DNA of 64,000 bases, taken from an uncultured Rubripirellula sp. (GTDB taxonomy: Bacteria; Planctomycetota; Planctomycetia; Pirellulales; Pirellulaceae). The notes under the pieces were generated by a model, which did no database searches, had not been told where the DNA came from, and worked only from the letters and a program-made list of their open reading frames with translations. Positions 27,405 through 35,796 of this stretch are shown here, in pieces. Both the position numbers and the translations under genes were made by a program. Every line of letters begins with the position of its first letter. Positions within the stretch are counted from its first letter, which is position 1. Where the stretch lies: the NCBI GenBank assembly GCA_938075415.1, contig CALJHC010000027.1:24750-88749 (forward strand). Reading direction: 5' to 3'.

Positions 27405-27465
27405 TGAATGAGCTTCAGAGGTTTGGTTGTTTTTGGAGGAAGCGGGGAAGTCAGCGGGGGAATCG

Positions 27466-28494
27466 TTACAGGCTTGGTTTGAGCAACGATTTGACAATTT
27501 TTCCCTCGTGCATCATTTCAAAGGCATCATGCCAGTTTTCCAGGGACCAAGTACCTCCGACAATAGGTGCCACATCTAATTGCCCGCTGGTGAGCAAGGC
27601 GATAACGCGTTCCCAAATGGCCCAGTGGTGGCTAAAGCTGCCTTGCAGGGTGACGTTTTTTTGAACAAGAGGATCGATAGAAAAATCGAGAGGCTTTGGG
27701 CCCCATCCGACCTTGGTGATCCATCCCGATGGACGAACCAGTTCTATCGCTAATTTCAGTGTCGGAGATACACCCGCTGCATCAACAATGACATCGGCTC
27801 CTAATCCATCTCGTTCAAGGGACCAATCGCGAGCATCTGTAAGCGTGGTGATGCCGTACTGTTTAGCGATCGCAAATCTTGCAGAGTCGGATTCCAAGCC
27901 GAGGATTGCCACATCGGCACCGCAAAGTTTGGCGACAGCGGCGCAGAGAATTCCAATGGTCCCCGGGCCAATCACGAGCACTCGGTCTCCTGGTGTGATT
28001 CGTGAGTTGCCAACAACCGAATTGTAGGCAACACAGCATGGTTCGGTTAACGCTGCGTGATCGAGTGAAAGCGTATCAGGAACATGGTGAAGGCATCTTG
28101 CCGGAACCCTCGCAAACTGTGTCATCGCTCCGTCGACGCCATACCCAAAGCCTTTGCGCGTTGGATCAAGGTTGTATCGACCCTGTCGAGACATTGGGTT
28201 ATTGAGATCGATCACCGCAGCGGTTTCACTGGCAATGCGATCACCTTCTTTCCAGCCGTCGACATTGCCACCGAGTTCAATGATGGTGCCGGCGAATTCA
28301 TGTCCCAGAACGACCGGGTAATTCACGGGCCAACTGTGAGACGATGTCCACTGATGCAGGTCGCTACCGCACACACCCACAGCTGCGACTTCCACCAAGA
28401 CATCGTCTTGACCAATTTCCGGCCGAGCAAATGAACGGATTTCTACACTGCCGGGTTCCGGAGCAAAATTGACGACTGCTGCTGATTCGCTCAT
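27466..28494 (-). CDS. Medium-chain (zinc-type) alcohol dehydrogenase
   Basis: 342 residues, MDR superfamily. Catalytic zinc ligands are visible: Cys in VGVCGSDLHQW, His-Glu in LGHEFAGTI. The NAD(P) Rossmann motif is VLVIGPGTIGILCAAVAKLCGA. The lobe that normally carries four structural-zinc cysteines reads ETAAVIDLNNPMSRQGRYNL, with no cysteine, so the structural zinc is absent. Related to threonine/sorbitol/idonate-type dehydrogenases; substrate probably a polyol or sugar acid. Its start overlaps the end of the HUMPS gene by 4 bases (ATGA), so the two are translationally coupled. Confidence 0.88.
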   Translation of the reverse strand: MSESAAVVNFAPEPGSVEIRSFARPEIGQDDVLVEVAAVGVCGSDLHQWTSSHSWPVNYPVVLGHEFAGTIIELGGNVDGWKEGDRIASETAAVIDLNNPMSRQGRYNLDPTRKGFGYGVDGAMTQFARVPARCLHHVPDTLSLDHAALTEPCCVAYNSVVGNSRITPGDRVLVIGPGTIGILCAAVAKLCGADVAILGLESDSARFAIAKQYGITTLTDARDWSLERDGLGADVIVDAAGVSPTLKLAIELVRPSGWITKVGWGPKPLDFSIDPLVQKNVTLQGSFSHHWAIWERVIALLTSGQLDVAPIVGGTWSLENWHDAFEMMHEGKIVKSLLKPSL

Positions 28495-29189
28495 TGGCTG
28501 ATCTCTCCGTAAGCATGAACTTTATCACAAATCATTTTTAATGAACTTTCCAAGTCCCCTGACGCGGTCTTGAAAGCATCCGCATCGATCGTCAGAGGGG
28601 CTCCGAGAACGACAAGTGGCGCGCCGAATTCGGGACATCGTACTGCCTGTTCGATGCTAAGGCCGCCAACGGCCTGGACCGGAACCTTGACCGCTTGGAC
28701 GACTGCGCGAAGATCATCCAGGGGGCTGGGCATTCGATCGCCGCGAGCTGCGATGCCGCGACGCTCGTCATAGCCGATATGATGAACCACAAAATCACAC
28801 CCCAGATCCTCAAGCCGCCGCGCCCCATCGACCATCGTGCTGTATCCCAGGTTATCACCCATCACGCCGACACCGCAGTCTCGGCCAGCTTTGACCACAC
28901 ATTTGATGGTCTCCTCATGAGCCTGTGCCATGACGACAACATGCGTGGCACCGGCCCCCGCCATCATCTCGGCTTCGAGGTATCCACCATCCATCGTCTT
29001 TAAATCAGCGACGATCGGTATCTCTGGGAAACGCTCTCGCAAGGCTCGGACACCATGCAGGCCTTCGGCAAGAATCAGTGGTGTACCCGCCTCTAGCCAA
29101 TCCACCCCCGCACGAATCGCCATTTCGGCCGTTTCAATCGCTTCGTTGATGGTGGTTAAGTCAAGTGAAATTTGAACAAGCGGTTTCAT
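28491..29189 (-). CDS. HUMPS-family enzyme (3-hexulose-6-phosphate synthase / 3-keto-L-gulonate-6-P decarboxylase-like)
   Basis: 232 residues from ATG 29189 (MKPLVQISLDLTTINEA); an upstream frame adds ten unlikely residues. The orotidine-phosphate-decarboxylase fold is clear: VDWLEAGTPLI, the catalytic DLKTMDGGYLEAE (DxKxxD), ATHVVVMAQAHEETI, and the phosphate-binding VQAVGGLS near the end. HPS fixes formaldehyde onto ribulose-5-phosphate; KGPDC decarboxylates 3-keto-L-gulonate-6-phosphate; motifs alone do not separate them. No hexulose-phosphate isomerase gene lies beside it, and the dehydrogenase and isomerase partners favour a sugar-acid catabolic role. Confidence 0.85.
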   Translation of the reverse strand: MKPLVQISLDLTTINEAIETAEMAIRAGVDWLEAGTPLILAEGLHGVRALRERFPEIPIVADLKTMDGGYLEAEMMAGAGATHVVVMAQAHEETIKCVVKAGRDCGVGVMGDNLGYSTMVDGARRLEDLGCDFVVHHIGYDERRGIAARGDRMPSPLDDLRAVVQAVKVPVQAVGGLSIEQAVRCPEFGAPLVVLGAPLTIDADAFKTASGDLESSLKMICDKVHAYGEISQ

Positions 29190-29763
29190 GATTTTGAGTA
29201 CTTGATCGCGAAAAGCCAAAAAGAATTTGATCAGGCTTGATTCCGAGAACTTGCCCGAAGGTTGCCTGTTTCCATTGATACGTCATGATGGAAACGACTT
29301 GATGTGTCGATCATGGTCACCGGCACGATGCAAAGTGTAACGAACCGTTTTGTATCGTGTGAACTGTAGTTGCTTCAAAACGTCATTGCTGAGCCAGTTG
29401 TTTCGTCTCGACTGCAGTTTTGCCAAATTTCTCTGGTTCGCTTGGTCGGAAGAGCATTTTATTTTTCTTAAAATGCGTTTCGCCACATCGTTCGTCGGTT
29501 GCTGCAGGTGATGGTCAAGCCGGGTCCTGTTTTCAGCGACCTGGATTACTGCTCTTGATGGTTTGTCGGGGGCGATGAATTGAAAATGAATGCCAAGCCG
29601 AAAAAGAGATACCTTTGCCACCACAGCAGTGTACCCCAGAGGTGATCCTGACCGCATTTTCAAGCTGAACAGGAACAGAGAATGTTTCTTTTTTCCGATG
29701 ATTGAGACGATCTTCCATCGGCAAATGACCATGAGAGTGTGGTCAATCACCGCCGTCATCAAA
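29190..29763. other. Spacer upstream of the sugar operon
   Basis: A minus-strand frame at 29283-29771 spans most of it, but its composition is not convincingly protein-like and it runs into the end of the neighbouring gene. It probably contains the promoter of the HUMPS-dehydrogenase-isomerase operon. Confidence 0.45.
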
Positions 29764-31689
29764 TCAATCAACCACTGGTTGATTTGACGGAAGAGATGCC
29801 TTCTTTTTCGCGTCTTCGATCAGCTTCAGTTGACGCAGAAGCGGTGGCGAGTATGGCATCTGTTTTAGCGCGAGTTTTTGCATTCGCATGGCATTGTCAA
29901 AATCACCGGTGGCGAAATAGCACCTGGCGCACGTGTCCATCTTTGCGCCATCATTTGAGATATTGAGGGATTCAAGGCTGTAGTTGAGTGCTTTTTCTTG
30001 GTTGCCCCTCGTATTGGCGACAAGCCACGCATACTGGTTCAATTGGTAGCCAAGTTCTTGCGTGATCGGTTGCCCAAAACGCTTGGCGTCATCTCGGACA
30101 TCCTGAATGGATTGTTCAACTTGACGAACGGTCACATCAAGTGTGCGATCGACAAGGCTGCGCCAGGTTTCATCACCATCGAGTCGATGCATGGAGATAA
30201 GAATGTCGACATTAACCGGGTATCGTTGGAAAGCCTGAGCGAGCAGGGGTCGAGCTTGATCAACATCACCTTCATTAATCAGTGCGAGGCCTGAGTGATA
30301 TTGTGCACTGCTGACCATATAGGAGTAGTTAAAAGAGGTAAGTCGAATGAGTTGCTGCTTCAGTTTGTCATCTTTCTCAATTCGATCCACCAGAGGTTGA
30401 AGCAGGTTCGCCACATCGCGATGCCGCTCCAGATCTCCCAGCAGGACTGCCAAGTCAGCTCTGGCAATCGCTGCGGGATTGGATGCGATATCCAGGGAGT
30501 CAATGATCAGCCGAAGTTCTCCTTCGGCCCAATCAAAGCGGCCTCTTTCGGCTAATTGGTTGGCAATTTCTCGATGAGCCCGAGCGGATTCTTCGACCGC
30601 CCGCGGTTGCATTTGACTCTCGCCTGCAACTTGATTGGGCAGTGGATTCATTTGCAGCGCGAGTTTCGCCAGTTCTTGGCCGGTTTCGGTGGCACCCGCG
30701 ATCTGGTGCGCTTCGGCGGCACCATAGAGAAGCATCGGATGCTCGCTAAACATTCTCCGATGCTGGCGTTGTAGCTCCAAAACAAATTGATGCAATTGCT
30801 GATCGATCGCCCAAGAGCAAGCATCGATCAGACCTCGGGTTGTTGGGGGGATTAGATCACTGTGCAGTGAGGCAAGCGAAATTGCTTCATCGGTTAGACC
30901 ATGCTTCGATGCGCGAGTCGCACAAACTCGAACAAGCTCCAGCATGGACGGTTCAGTGGAGGTATGGACTAATTCCTTTTGTATTTTTTCTCGCTGAACC
31001 TTTATCAAGTCACGCCACTTCTGCGCGCCGTAGGTGTTGGTGGTCAGGTCTGTGCCGTAGGCCAGCAACCAATCCGAAGCTAGGCGATCGGTTGTGATGA
31101 GTGCCTGAAGGATTTTTTCACCGGTCCGCAAACGCATCCCGACGACCTCAGAAGGGGTTTGCTTCATAATCGCCATTGCAGCGTGTCGACTAAGGCGTAG
31201 CGAACGCTCGTAATTCGCGATGCGCACCAAGGCGGGCGCTCCCGCACGATTTGCGACTTCAGCAAGTTGGTCGATTCGTCTTTGGCGTTCCTTCTCCCCG
31301 AGGCCTCCGTATTCCTGAAGTTTTTCTCTTACCTCAGGAGGATCCGATTCTTTTGACCAGCTAACACTTAGGCTGGTAATAAGGTAGCGCGCCGTCAGAG
31401 CAATTTCGTTATCAGGATGAAATTGGGCATCTTGAAGTTGGTCAAAGGCTTCGAGACCAATTCGCTGCAATGTCTCCTTGGCTCGCATCCGCGTGGCGTA
31501 ACTCTCTGCGCCAAGTTGCTCGATCAATTCCCTCACCGCGGGTCCGGTCGGTGGAGGAACGTCAGCGGCTTTCATGCTTGATCGTTCAGAAGTCACGAGC
31601 ATCATCACGCTAAACGCGAGGCAGTTCAGGACTTGTGGTCTTGCGATGCGATGCAAGCGAAGCCTTCGATTCTTGCCTAAGCATGCCAT
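29764..31689 (-). CDS. Exported TPR/HEAT-repeat protein, unknown function
   Basis: 641 residues. N-terminal basic region and hydrophobic segment (about 18-33, LNCLAFSVMMLVTS) suggest a signal peptide. Then a HEAT-like segment (VRELIEQLGAESYATRMRAKETLQRIGLEAFDQLQ) of a kind common in planctomycete exported proteins, a helical middle, and TPR-like pairs towards the end (NYSLESLNISNDGAKMDTCARCYFATGDFDNAMRMQKLAL). No catalytic motif. Probably a periplasmic or surface protein-interaction scaffold. No close operon partner; the WYL regulator gene ends 172 bases upstream on the same strand. Confidence 0.75.
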   Translation of the reverse strand: MACLGKNRRLRLHRIARPQVLNCLAFSVMMLVTSERSSMKAADVPPPTGPAVRELIEQLGAESYATRMRAKETLQRIGLEAFDQLQDAQFHPDNEIALTARYLITSLSVSWSKESDPPEVREKLQEYGGLGEKERQRRIDQLAEVANRAGAPALVRIANYERSLRLSRHAAMAIMKQTPSEVVGMRLRTGEKILQALITTDRLASDWLLAYGTDLTTNTYGAQKWRDLIKVQREKIQKELVHTSTEPSMLELVRVCATRASKHGLTDEAISLASLHSDLIPPTTRGLIDACSWAIDQQLHQFVLELQRQHRRMFSEHPMLLYGAAEAHQIAGATETGQELAKLALQMNPLPNQVAGESQMQPRAVEESARAHREIANQLAERGRFDWAEGELRLIIDSLDIASNPAAIARADLAVLLGDLERHRDVANLLQPLVDRIEKDDKLKQQLIRLTSFNYSYMVSSAQYHSGLALINEGDVDQARPLLAQAFQRYPVNVDILISMHRLDGDETWRSLVDRTLDVTVRQVEQSIQDVRDDAKRFGQPITQELGYQLNQYAWLVANTRGNQEKALNYSLESLNISNDGAKMDTCARCYFATGDFDNAMRMQKLALKQMPYSPPLLRQLKLIEDAKKKASLPSNQPVVD

Positions 31690-31861
31690 CGTGAATCGTC
31701 CTCGTAATTGGTCATTTGTAGATGTCTGGAATTTTAACCCATTCTGCCCGAGTCTGTTGTGGGGTGAGCAGCGTTATTTCATTTGGTTACCGTCGGCAAA
31801 GGATGGACGTTGGCGATCTGCGTTGCTGGTGTGTTCATTGTATGCATAAGTTTTTCACTAG

Positions 31862-32872
31862 CTAACTATAATTCTTTGACATTCCCTGGACCGCTTCCGC
31901 CACCGATTCGCGAAAAGATGCCGGCTCGATCACTTCGGCATCGGCCGCGAGTGAGAGGACCTTGGGAAGCAGTTCTCTGGGGTGTGACGCTGGCACGAAG
32001 AGGATTTCGGATCCATCGGCATCTGTTTCGATCTTTTGCTCCGGGTGCCATGGATCTTCTCGAACCCAAGCCGATGCCCGGCCGCCAAGACGAATTTTGA
32101 CAATCGTTGGTTCATCACCAGAAAAGATACCAATGCTGCGACCAAGGTGACTTTCGAGATCGACAGCGGGGTCAGGTTTGAAGTACTCGTCCAACGCCCG
32201 AGCATGTCGAAAGCGATCAAGTTTCCAGTGCCTCAGTCGTTCTGCCGGATCATCGACTTCCTCCGCTGCTGCGACAACATAGATACTACTTTGGTACACC
32301 GCTAATCCGTAAGGTTCAATTCTTCGAACCGTCGCGGGCTTTGCGACGGGTTCGTATTCGATTTCAACGATACGGTGCTCCAGAACGGCACGATTGATCG
32401 TTTTGAGAATTCCCGCCTGATCTTCATAGCTTTTTCTGGGGCTACCAAAAACATGAAGCGATTTTCGATAGCGGGCGTAATGATCAAAAACACCGTTGGG
32501 CACAGCTTCTTGAAGTTTGTTCCAGAACGTTTCGATGCCTTGCCAGTATTGCGTTCCTAAAAGAGGGAAAAGCAGTTCGCGTCCAATCGATAAAGCAATC
32601 AGTTCAGTCGCTGAGATCCCCACCTCGTGAACGCCGTTGCAGTTTTGACCAAGCTTGTAAACCTTGCCCCGTTCCAGTGTATCGGTCTGGATGTCAAAGC
32701 CAGCCGCCTGCAATGCTTCGACATCTCGTCTTACCGTTCGCTCGTGGAGCGTCGAGAGGCCGAGATCGGCAACAAGGTCGCCCCGTAATTCCTCGAGTGT
32801 TCGACCAAATCGGGAGAATTCAAGAAGTTGAAGCAGTTTATGTTGGCGGATGAGTTGTTCATTTCGAGCCAT
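31862..32872 (-). CDS. WYL-domain transcriptional regulator (YafY-like)
   Basis: 336 residues from ATG 32872, fixed by AAGGAGG eight bases upstream; the frame upstream of that is discarded. N-terminal helix-turn-helix (about 1-65: QHKLLQLLEFSRFGRTLEELRGDL, RTVRRDVEALQAAGFDI) is of the HTH-11 type. A WYL domain follows at about 145-225, where the eponymous W-Y-L reads IYVV in YQSSIYVVAAAEE, and a WCX-like C-terminal domain ends it. WYL regulators sense nucleotides, nucleic acids or other ligands and often control DNA-damage or defence genes. No defence gene is adjacent. The 17-bp repeat array lies upstream. Confidence 0.88.
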   Translation of the reverse strand: MARNEQLIRQHKLLQLLEFSRFGRTLEELRGDLVADLGLSTLHERTVRRDVEALQAAGFDIQTDTLERGKVYKLGQNCNGVHEVGISATELIALSIGRELLFPLLGTQYWQGIETFWNKLQEAVPNGVFDHYARYRKSLHVFGSPRKSYEDQAGILKTINRAVLEHRIVEIEYEPVAKPATVRRIEPYGLAVYQSSIYVVAAAEEVDDPAERLRHWKLDRFRHARALDEYFKPDPAVDLESHLGRSIGIFSGDEPTIVKIRLGGRASAWVREDPWHPEQKIETDADGSEILFVPASHPRELLPKVLSLAADAEVIEPASFRESVAEAVQGMSKNYS

Positions 32873-32880
32873 CGGGTGAC

Positions 32881-32887
32881 CCTCCTT
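32881..32887 (-). promoter_or_regulatory. Strong ribosome-binding site for the WYL regulator
   Basis: AAGGAGG on the minus strand, eight bases before the ATG at 32872. It decides the start, since longer in-frame extensions exist. Such a strong site is unusual in this window. Confidence 0.85.
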
Positions 32888-33554
32888 GAAGGCATCTGGT
32901 TGCGTCCGTTCCTGGGCAATTGACTCAAGCTTGTTCATGGGAGTCAGGCTGCACCGACGATTCTAACCTTTCGATTCGTTCATTGGCGAGCCACAAGCCT
33001 GTCGCGAATGCAAAATCTTTGCTAAGCGTGACCGCTGACGAGGTGGACCGGGGGCACTTGGTCCAAGTGACCAGTTTTTCCGAGTGACTGGTTTGTCCAA
33101 GCGACTGGTTTGTCCAAGCGAGTGGTTTGTCCAAGCGACCAGTTTTTCCAAGTGACTGTTTTGTCCAAGCGACCGGGCCGACTTTTTTTGATCTTTCGCT
33201 GATCGATACGCTCACATCGGAAACGAGGGATCCGCGGTGGTCGGATCAGCTTAGAGATTTCTCAACGTGTCATCTTGAAAGCGTCGATGAGATCACTCGA
33301 GCGGTTGATGTGGGAGCGAATCGGATACCCATCCCGCCTGAAGCCGTCTCTCAGTCGCCGCCGCCCTGTGGCTTCACGGCGCGTGACATGATTCAGACGT
33401 AACGCAGGTTGTTTTCAAGGAGCGAAGGTGGTTAATCGGCGAAAGTGTCTGGCTAGCTGAGCCACTTCATTTGGAAGTGCAAGCGGCATTTCGCTTCATG
33501 GAGTGGTGATCTTATGGATCACACTGAACTGATCACGGTAAAGTGAAGCCAAAA
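32888..33554. other. Spacer with 17-bp array
   Basis: No supported gene apart from short frames through the repeat. Holds the promoter region of the WYL regulator and the 17-bp tandem array. Confidence 0.5.
33063..33174. repeat. Tandem repeat, 17 bp x 6.5
   Basis: Unit CCAAGCGACTGGTTTGT with variants (CCAAGTGACCAGTTTTT and similar); six full copies and a partial seventh. Two unit variants alternate: ...CCAGTTTTT and ...CTGGTTTGT. A period of 17 is incompatible with coding. Confidence 0.93.
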
Positions 33555-34337
33555 TTAGGCGACGACCACTCGGGTTTTCGCAAGTCGGTCGTGTAGTGTT
33601 TGGTTACCTTCGATAAACAGGAAGATGATGTCCGCAATCGCCACGAAACCACCCACTACTGGGACCCCAGTGATCAGTGAGAACACCAGGGTGCGAAGTA
33701 AATAACCTTGTAGGAATCCGACGGTTGCTCCTGTTTCTTGATCAACCATTCTCGTTCCCGCTATTTTCTTGCCGATCGTTTGTCCTGATTTTGCAATCAG
33801 GACACAGTTAACCACCGTGGGCAATATTATCCCGATGCCAAGGATTGCAAGCCCTGCCAGAGAAGCTCCTACTGTCGGTTCACCACCGTCTTGGGCTGGC
33901 ATGAACATAAGAACGAATACAACAAGACAAGGGACGAGAATCCCCAAATAGAAAAAGACATCGACGATGCTGCCAAGGATGCGACTTCCCACCCCAGCTA
34001 GTGTCTGGTTTCGTGCCGAAGGAATGGCTCCCGCCGCGGCTCCCGGCGATGCGTTTGGATGTCGGTACGGGTTTGCGGCGGATTGAACAGGTCCTAGATT
34101 ACTCTGGGGTAAATCATCGAAAATACCTGGGTCCAAGCTGTTGGCAGCCGCCTTGGGCTTGTTGCCAGTGACCGGGCTTGAAGGTGTTTGGGGACGTGAT
34201 CCCAGTGGTGTCGACGCGGAGGTTGGGCTCGCCGCCGGTGCTCGCAATTGTTTTCCACATGGGCACTTGACGACTTTACCGGCTGCCGAATCCGGAACCG
34301 ATAAAACTTTTGCGCAGGCGGGGCATTTGATTTTCAT
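33555..34337 (-). CDS. Zinc-ribbon plus RDD-domain membrane protein
   Basis: 260 residues from ATG 34337 (MKIKCPACAKVL). N-terminal zinc-ribbon-like module (about 1-33) with CPAC and CPCG pairs, a Pro/Ser/Ala-rich linker (about 34-120), then an RDD domain with three or four membrane helices (GSRILGSIVDVFFYLGILVPCLVVFVLM, LAILGIGIILPTVVNCVL, FLQGYLLRTLVFSLITGVPVVGGFVAIADI). The Arg-Asp-Asp signature is partly kept (R in SRILGSIVD, DRLAKTRVV). Role of RDD proteins is poorly known; some act in ion transport. Apparently monocistronic. Confidence 0.82.
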   Translation of the reverse strand: MKIKCPACAKVLSVPDSAAGKVVKCPCGKQLRAPAASPTSASTPLGSRPQTPSSPVTGNKPKAAANSLDPGIFDDLPQSNLGPVQSAANPYRHPNASPGAAAGAIPSARNQTLAGVGSRILGSIVDVFFYLGILVPCLVVFVLMFMPAQDGGEPTVGASLAGLAILGIGIILPTVVNCVLIAKSGQTIGKKIAGTRMVDQETGATVGFLQGYLLRTLVFSLITGVPVVGGFVAIADIIFLFIEGNQTLHDRLAKTRVVVA

Positions 34338-34516
34338 GGCGGACGGCTCGAGCAAAAGAGTGAAGGGAGGTACTGGCTTTTCTGCTGCCAGACGCCAATG
34401 TGAGAAGGTTGGTTTGGAGGTGAAGTATAACCAAAATAGAGGGTGAGAATATCCTAGCTGTCAGATCGCTGTCATCTTGGGTTAGTCAGCAGAAAAGATT
34501 GGATTCTTTGCTGCTA

Positions 34517-35293
34517 TCAGGGGAATTCTTTGAGGTTGACCTGCCGATAGATTGCTCGCATGCCAATCGCTTCCTCGATTTTCTCAATATTTGCTTTTGG
34601 CAATGCCGTGAGTTCTTCTAGCTCGTGCGTGGATCGATATTCAAGTTTTTCATCTCCCCGGGTCAAAGTGAGTGTTGTTTCGAGAGGAATTTCTTTCCGC
34701 TCTGCAAGGTGCTGGTTCAACGTCATACGACCAAAAGGTGGTGGTCCCAGACGGCGAACGAGGTTCAGGCGAGCTGCTAAGTCCACAAACTTGGCAAACT
34801 CAGCAGCGACTGCAGGTTTCTCGGGTTGTTGACCGGTGAGTTGGTAATCAAGGTTTGCGAATCGCAAACGATACCCTTGAACTTTCGTGCTCGTTTCAAC
34901 TTTTGCGTTGATGCCCAGTTGCGTCCTTTGCTCTTCTGTTTTAGCAGCGGCTCGAGCTTGCGCACAAATCTTAATCAGGTCATCAACCGAGACCGATGCT
35001 TGGACTTGAGTCTCTCGATCCATGAGCGTCACAAGTTTTTGCGAAAGATCAAAGATGGTGACGTAGCGAGATTCGATTTGTGGAAAGTCATAAATCAAAC
35101 CTTCTTGGAAAAGGATCAGGTGCTCGGCTGACGGTTTCAGGGTGGGTCCGGCATAGACCTTGGTGGTCACACGAAACGTCGCTCCGTACAAATTCACTTG
35201 GATTGCGCCGGTCATCAAAATTGCGATGAGTAGAAGAGAGCCACCACTACGACCACCGGTGTTTTGCCGGAAACTGGGTAGTGAGCGTGTCAT
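34517..35293 (-). CDS. Exported protein of unknown function
   Basis: 258 residues if started at ATG 35293, which puts a signal peptide at the N-terminus (GSLLLIAILMTGAIQVNLYG). In-frame upstream starts at 35326 and 35488 exist. The mature part reads TTKVYAGPTLKPSAEHLILFQEGLIYDFP, VTIFDLSQKLVTLMDRETQVQASVSVDDL and ends with a helix-rich segment and AIYRQVNLKEFP. It has the look of a conserved planctomycete periplasmic protein, but I recognise no family. Confidence 0.65.
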   Translation of the reverse strand: MTRSLPSFRQNTGGRSGGSLLLIAILMTGAIQVNLYGATFRVTTKVYAGPTLKPSAEHLILFQEGLIYDFPQIESRYVTIFDLSQKLVTLMDRETQVQASVSVDDLIKICAQARAAAKTEEQRTQLGINAKVETSTKVQGYRLRFANLDYQLTGQQPEKPAVAAEFAKFVDLAARLNLVRRLGPPPFGRMTLNQHLAERKEIPLETTLTLTRGDEKLEYRSTHELEELTALPKANIEKIEEAIGMRAIYRQVNLKEFP

Positions 35294-35796
35294 CGCTTTC
35301 GAAATACGGAGCGGCTGATCAGTCATGCTTTTAATCGGTAAAACGAGGCAGTTTCTTGGTGGGATTGGAAAGCCATTGCAGTGATTGTCGTCAACAACTC
35401 CGAGCGTTTTGTTTTTCTGCTTGGTATCGCTCTGCGAGGAGGTGACTTTGCGTGAAGGAATCTGTAGCGATTTTGGTTGGTTCGTCATCGGGCGTTAGCT
35501 AACACCGACCCCGATTGCTGGGGGGAAAGTCATTTAGCGGGTGAGTTCGAAGTGAAATGCATCAGCCCGATCAAAGCAGATTGAGTCAGTGGTTGAGCCG
35601 TCAGCGAAACCGGGATGTGAGTTTTCTACTCAATTGCTTACCCGTCATTGAAAGCACAGGGTTATCAATGACGGTTGGATCGAGGTTTCTAAATTGCAGC
35701 GATCTGGACGTCACGAGGTAGTAAAGCGTAGAAAAGCGAAGAGGAGGCCGTCCAGATCAATGGTTTCGGTCGATTTCTTCCATTGCCGGGTGCCTG
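35294..35796. other. Divergent spacer between unknown exported gene and lgt
   Basis: The part 35294-35488 could be coding if the longer start of the minus-strand gene is used. No further gene supported; likely promoters for both directions. Confidence 0.45.

Noticed and set aside
29283..29771. 162-codon minus-strand frame
   Set aside because: Overlaps the end of the TPR/HEAT gene; no protein-like pattern beyond chance hydrophobic runs.
33063..33174. 17-bp array considered as a CRISPR
   Set aside because: The units are contiguous without spacers and there are no cas genes; it is a plain tandem repeat.
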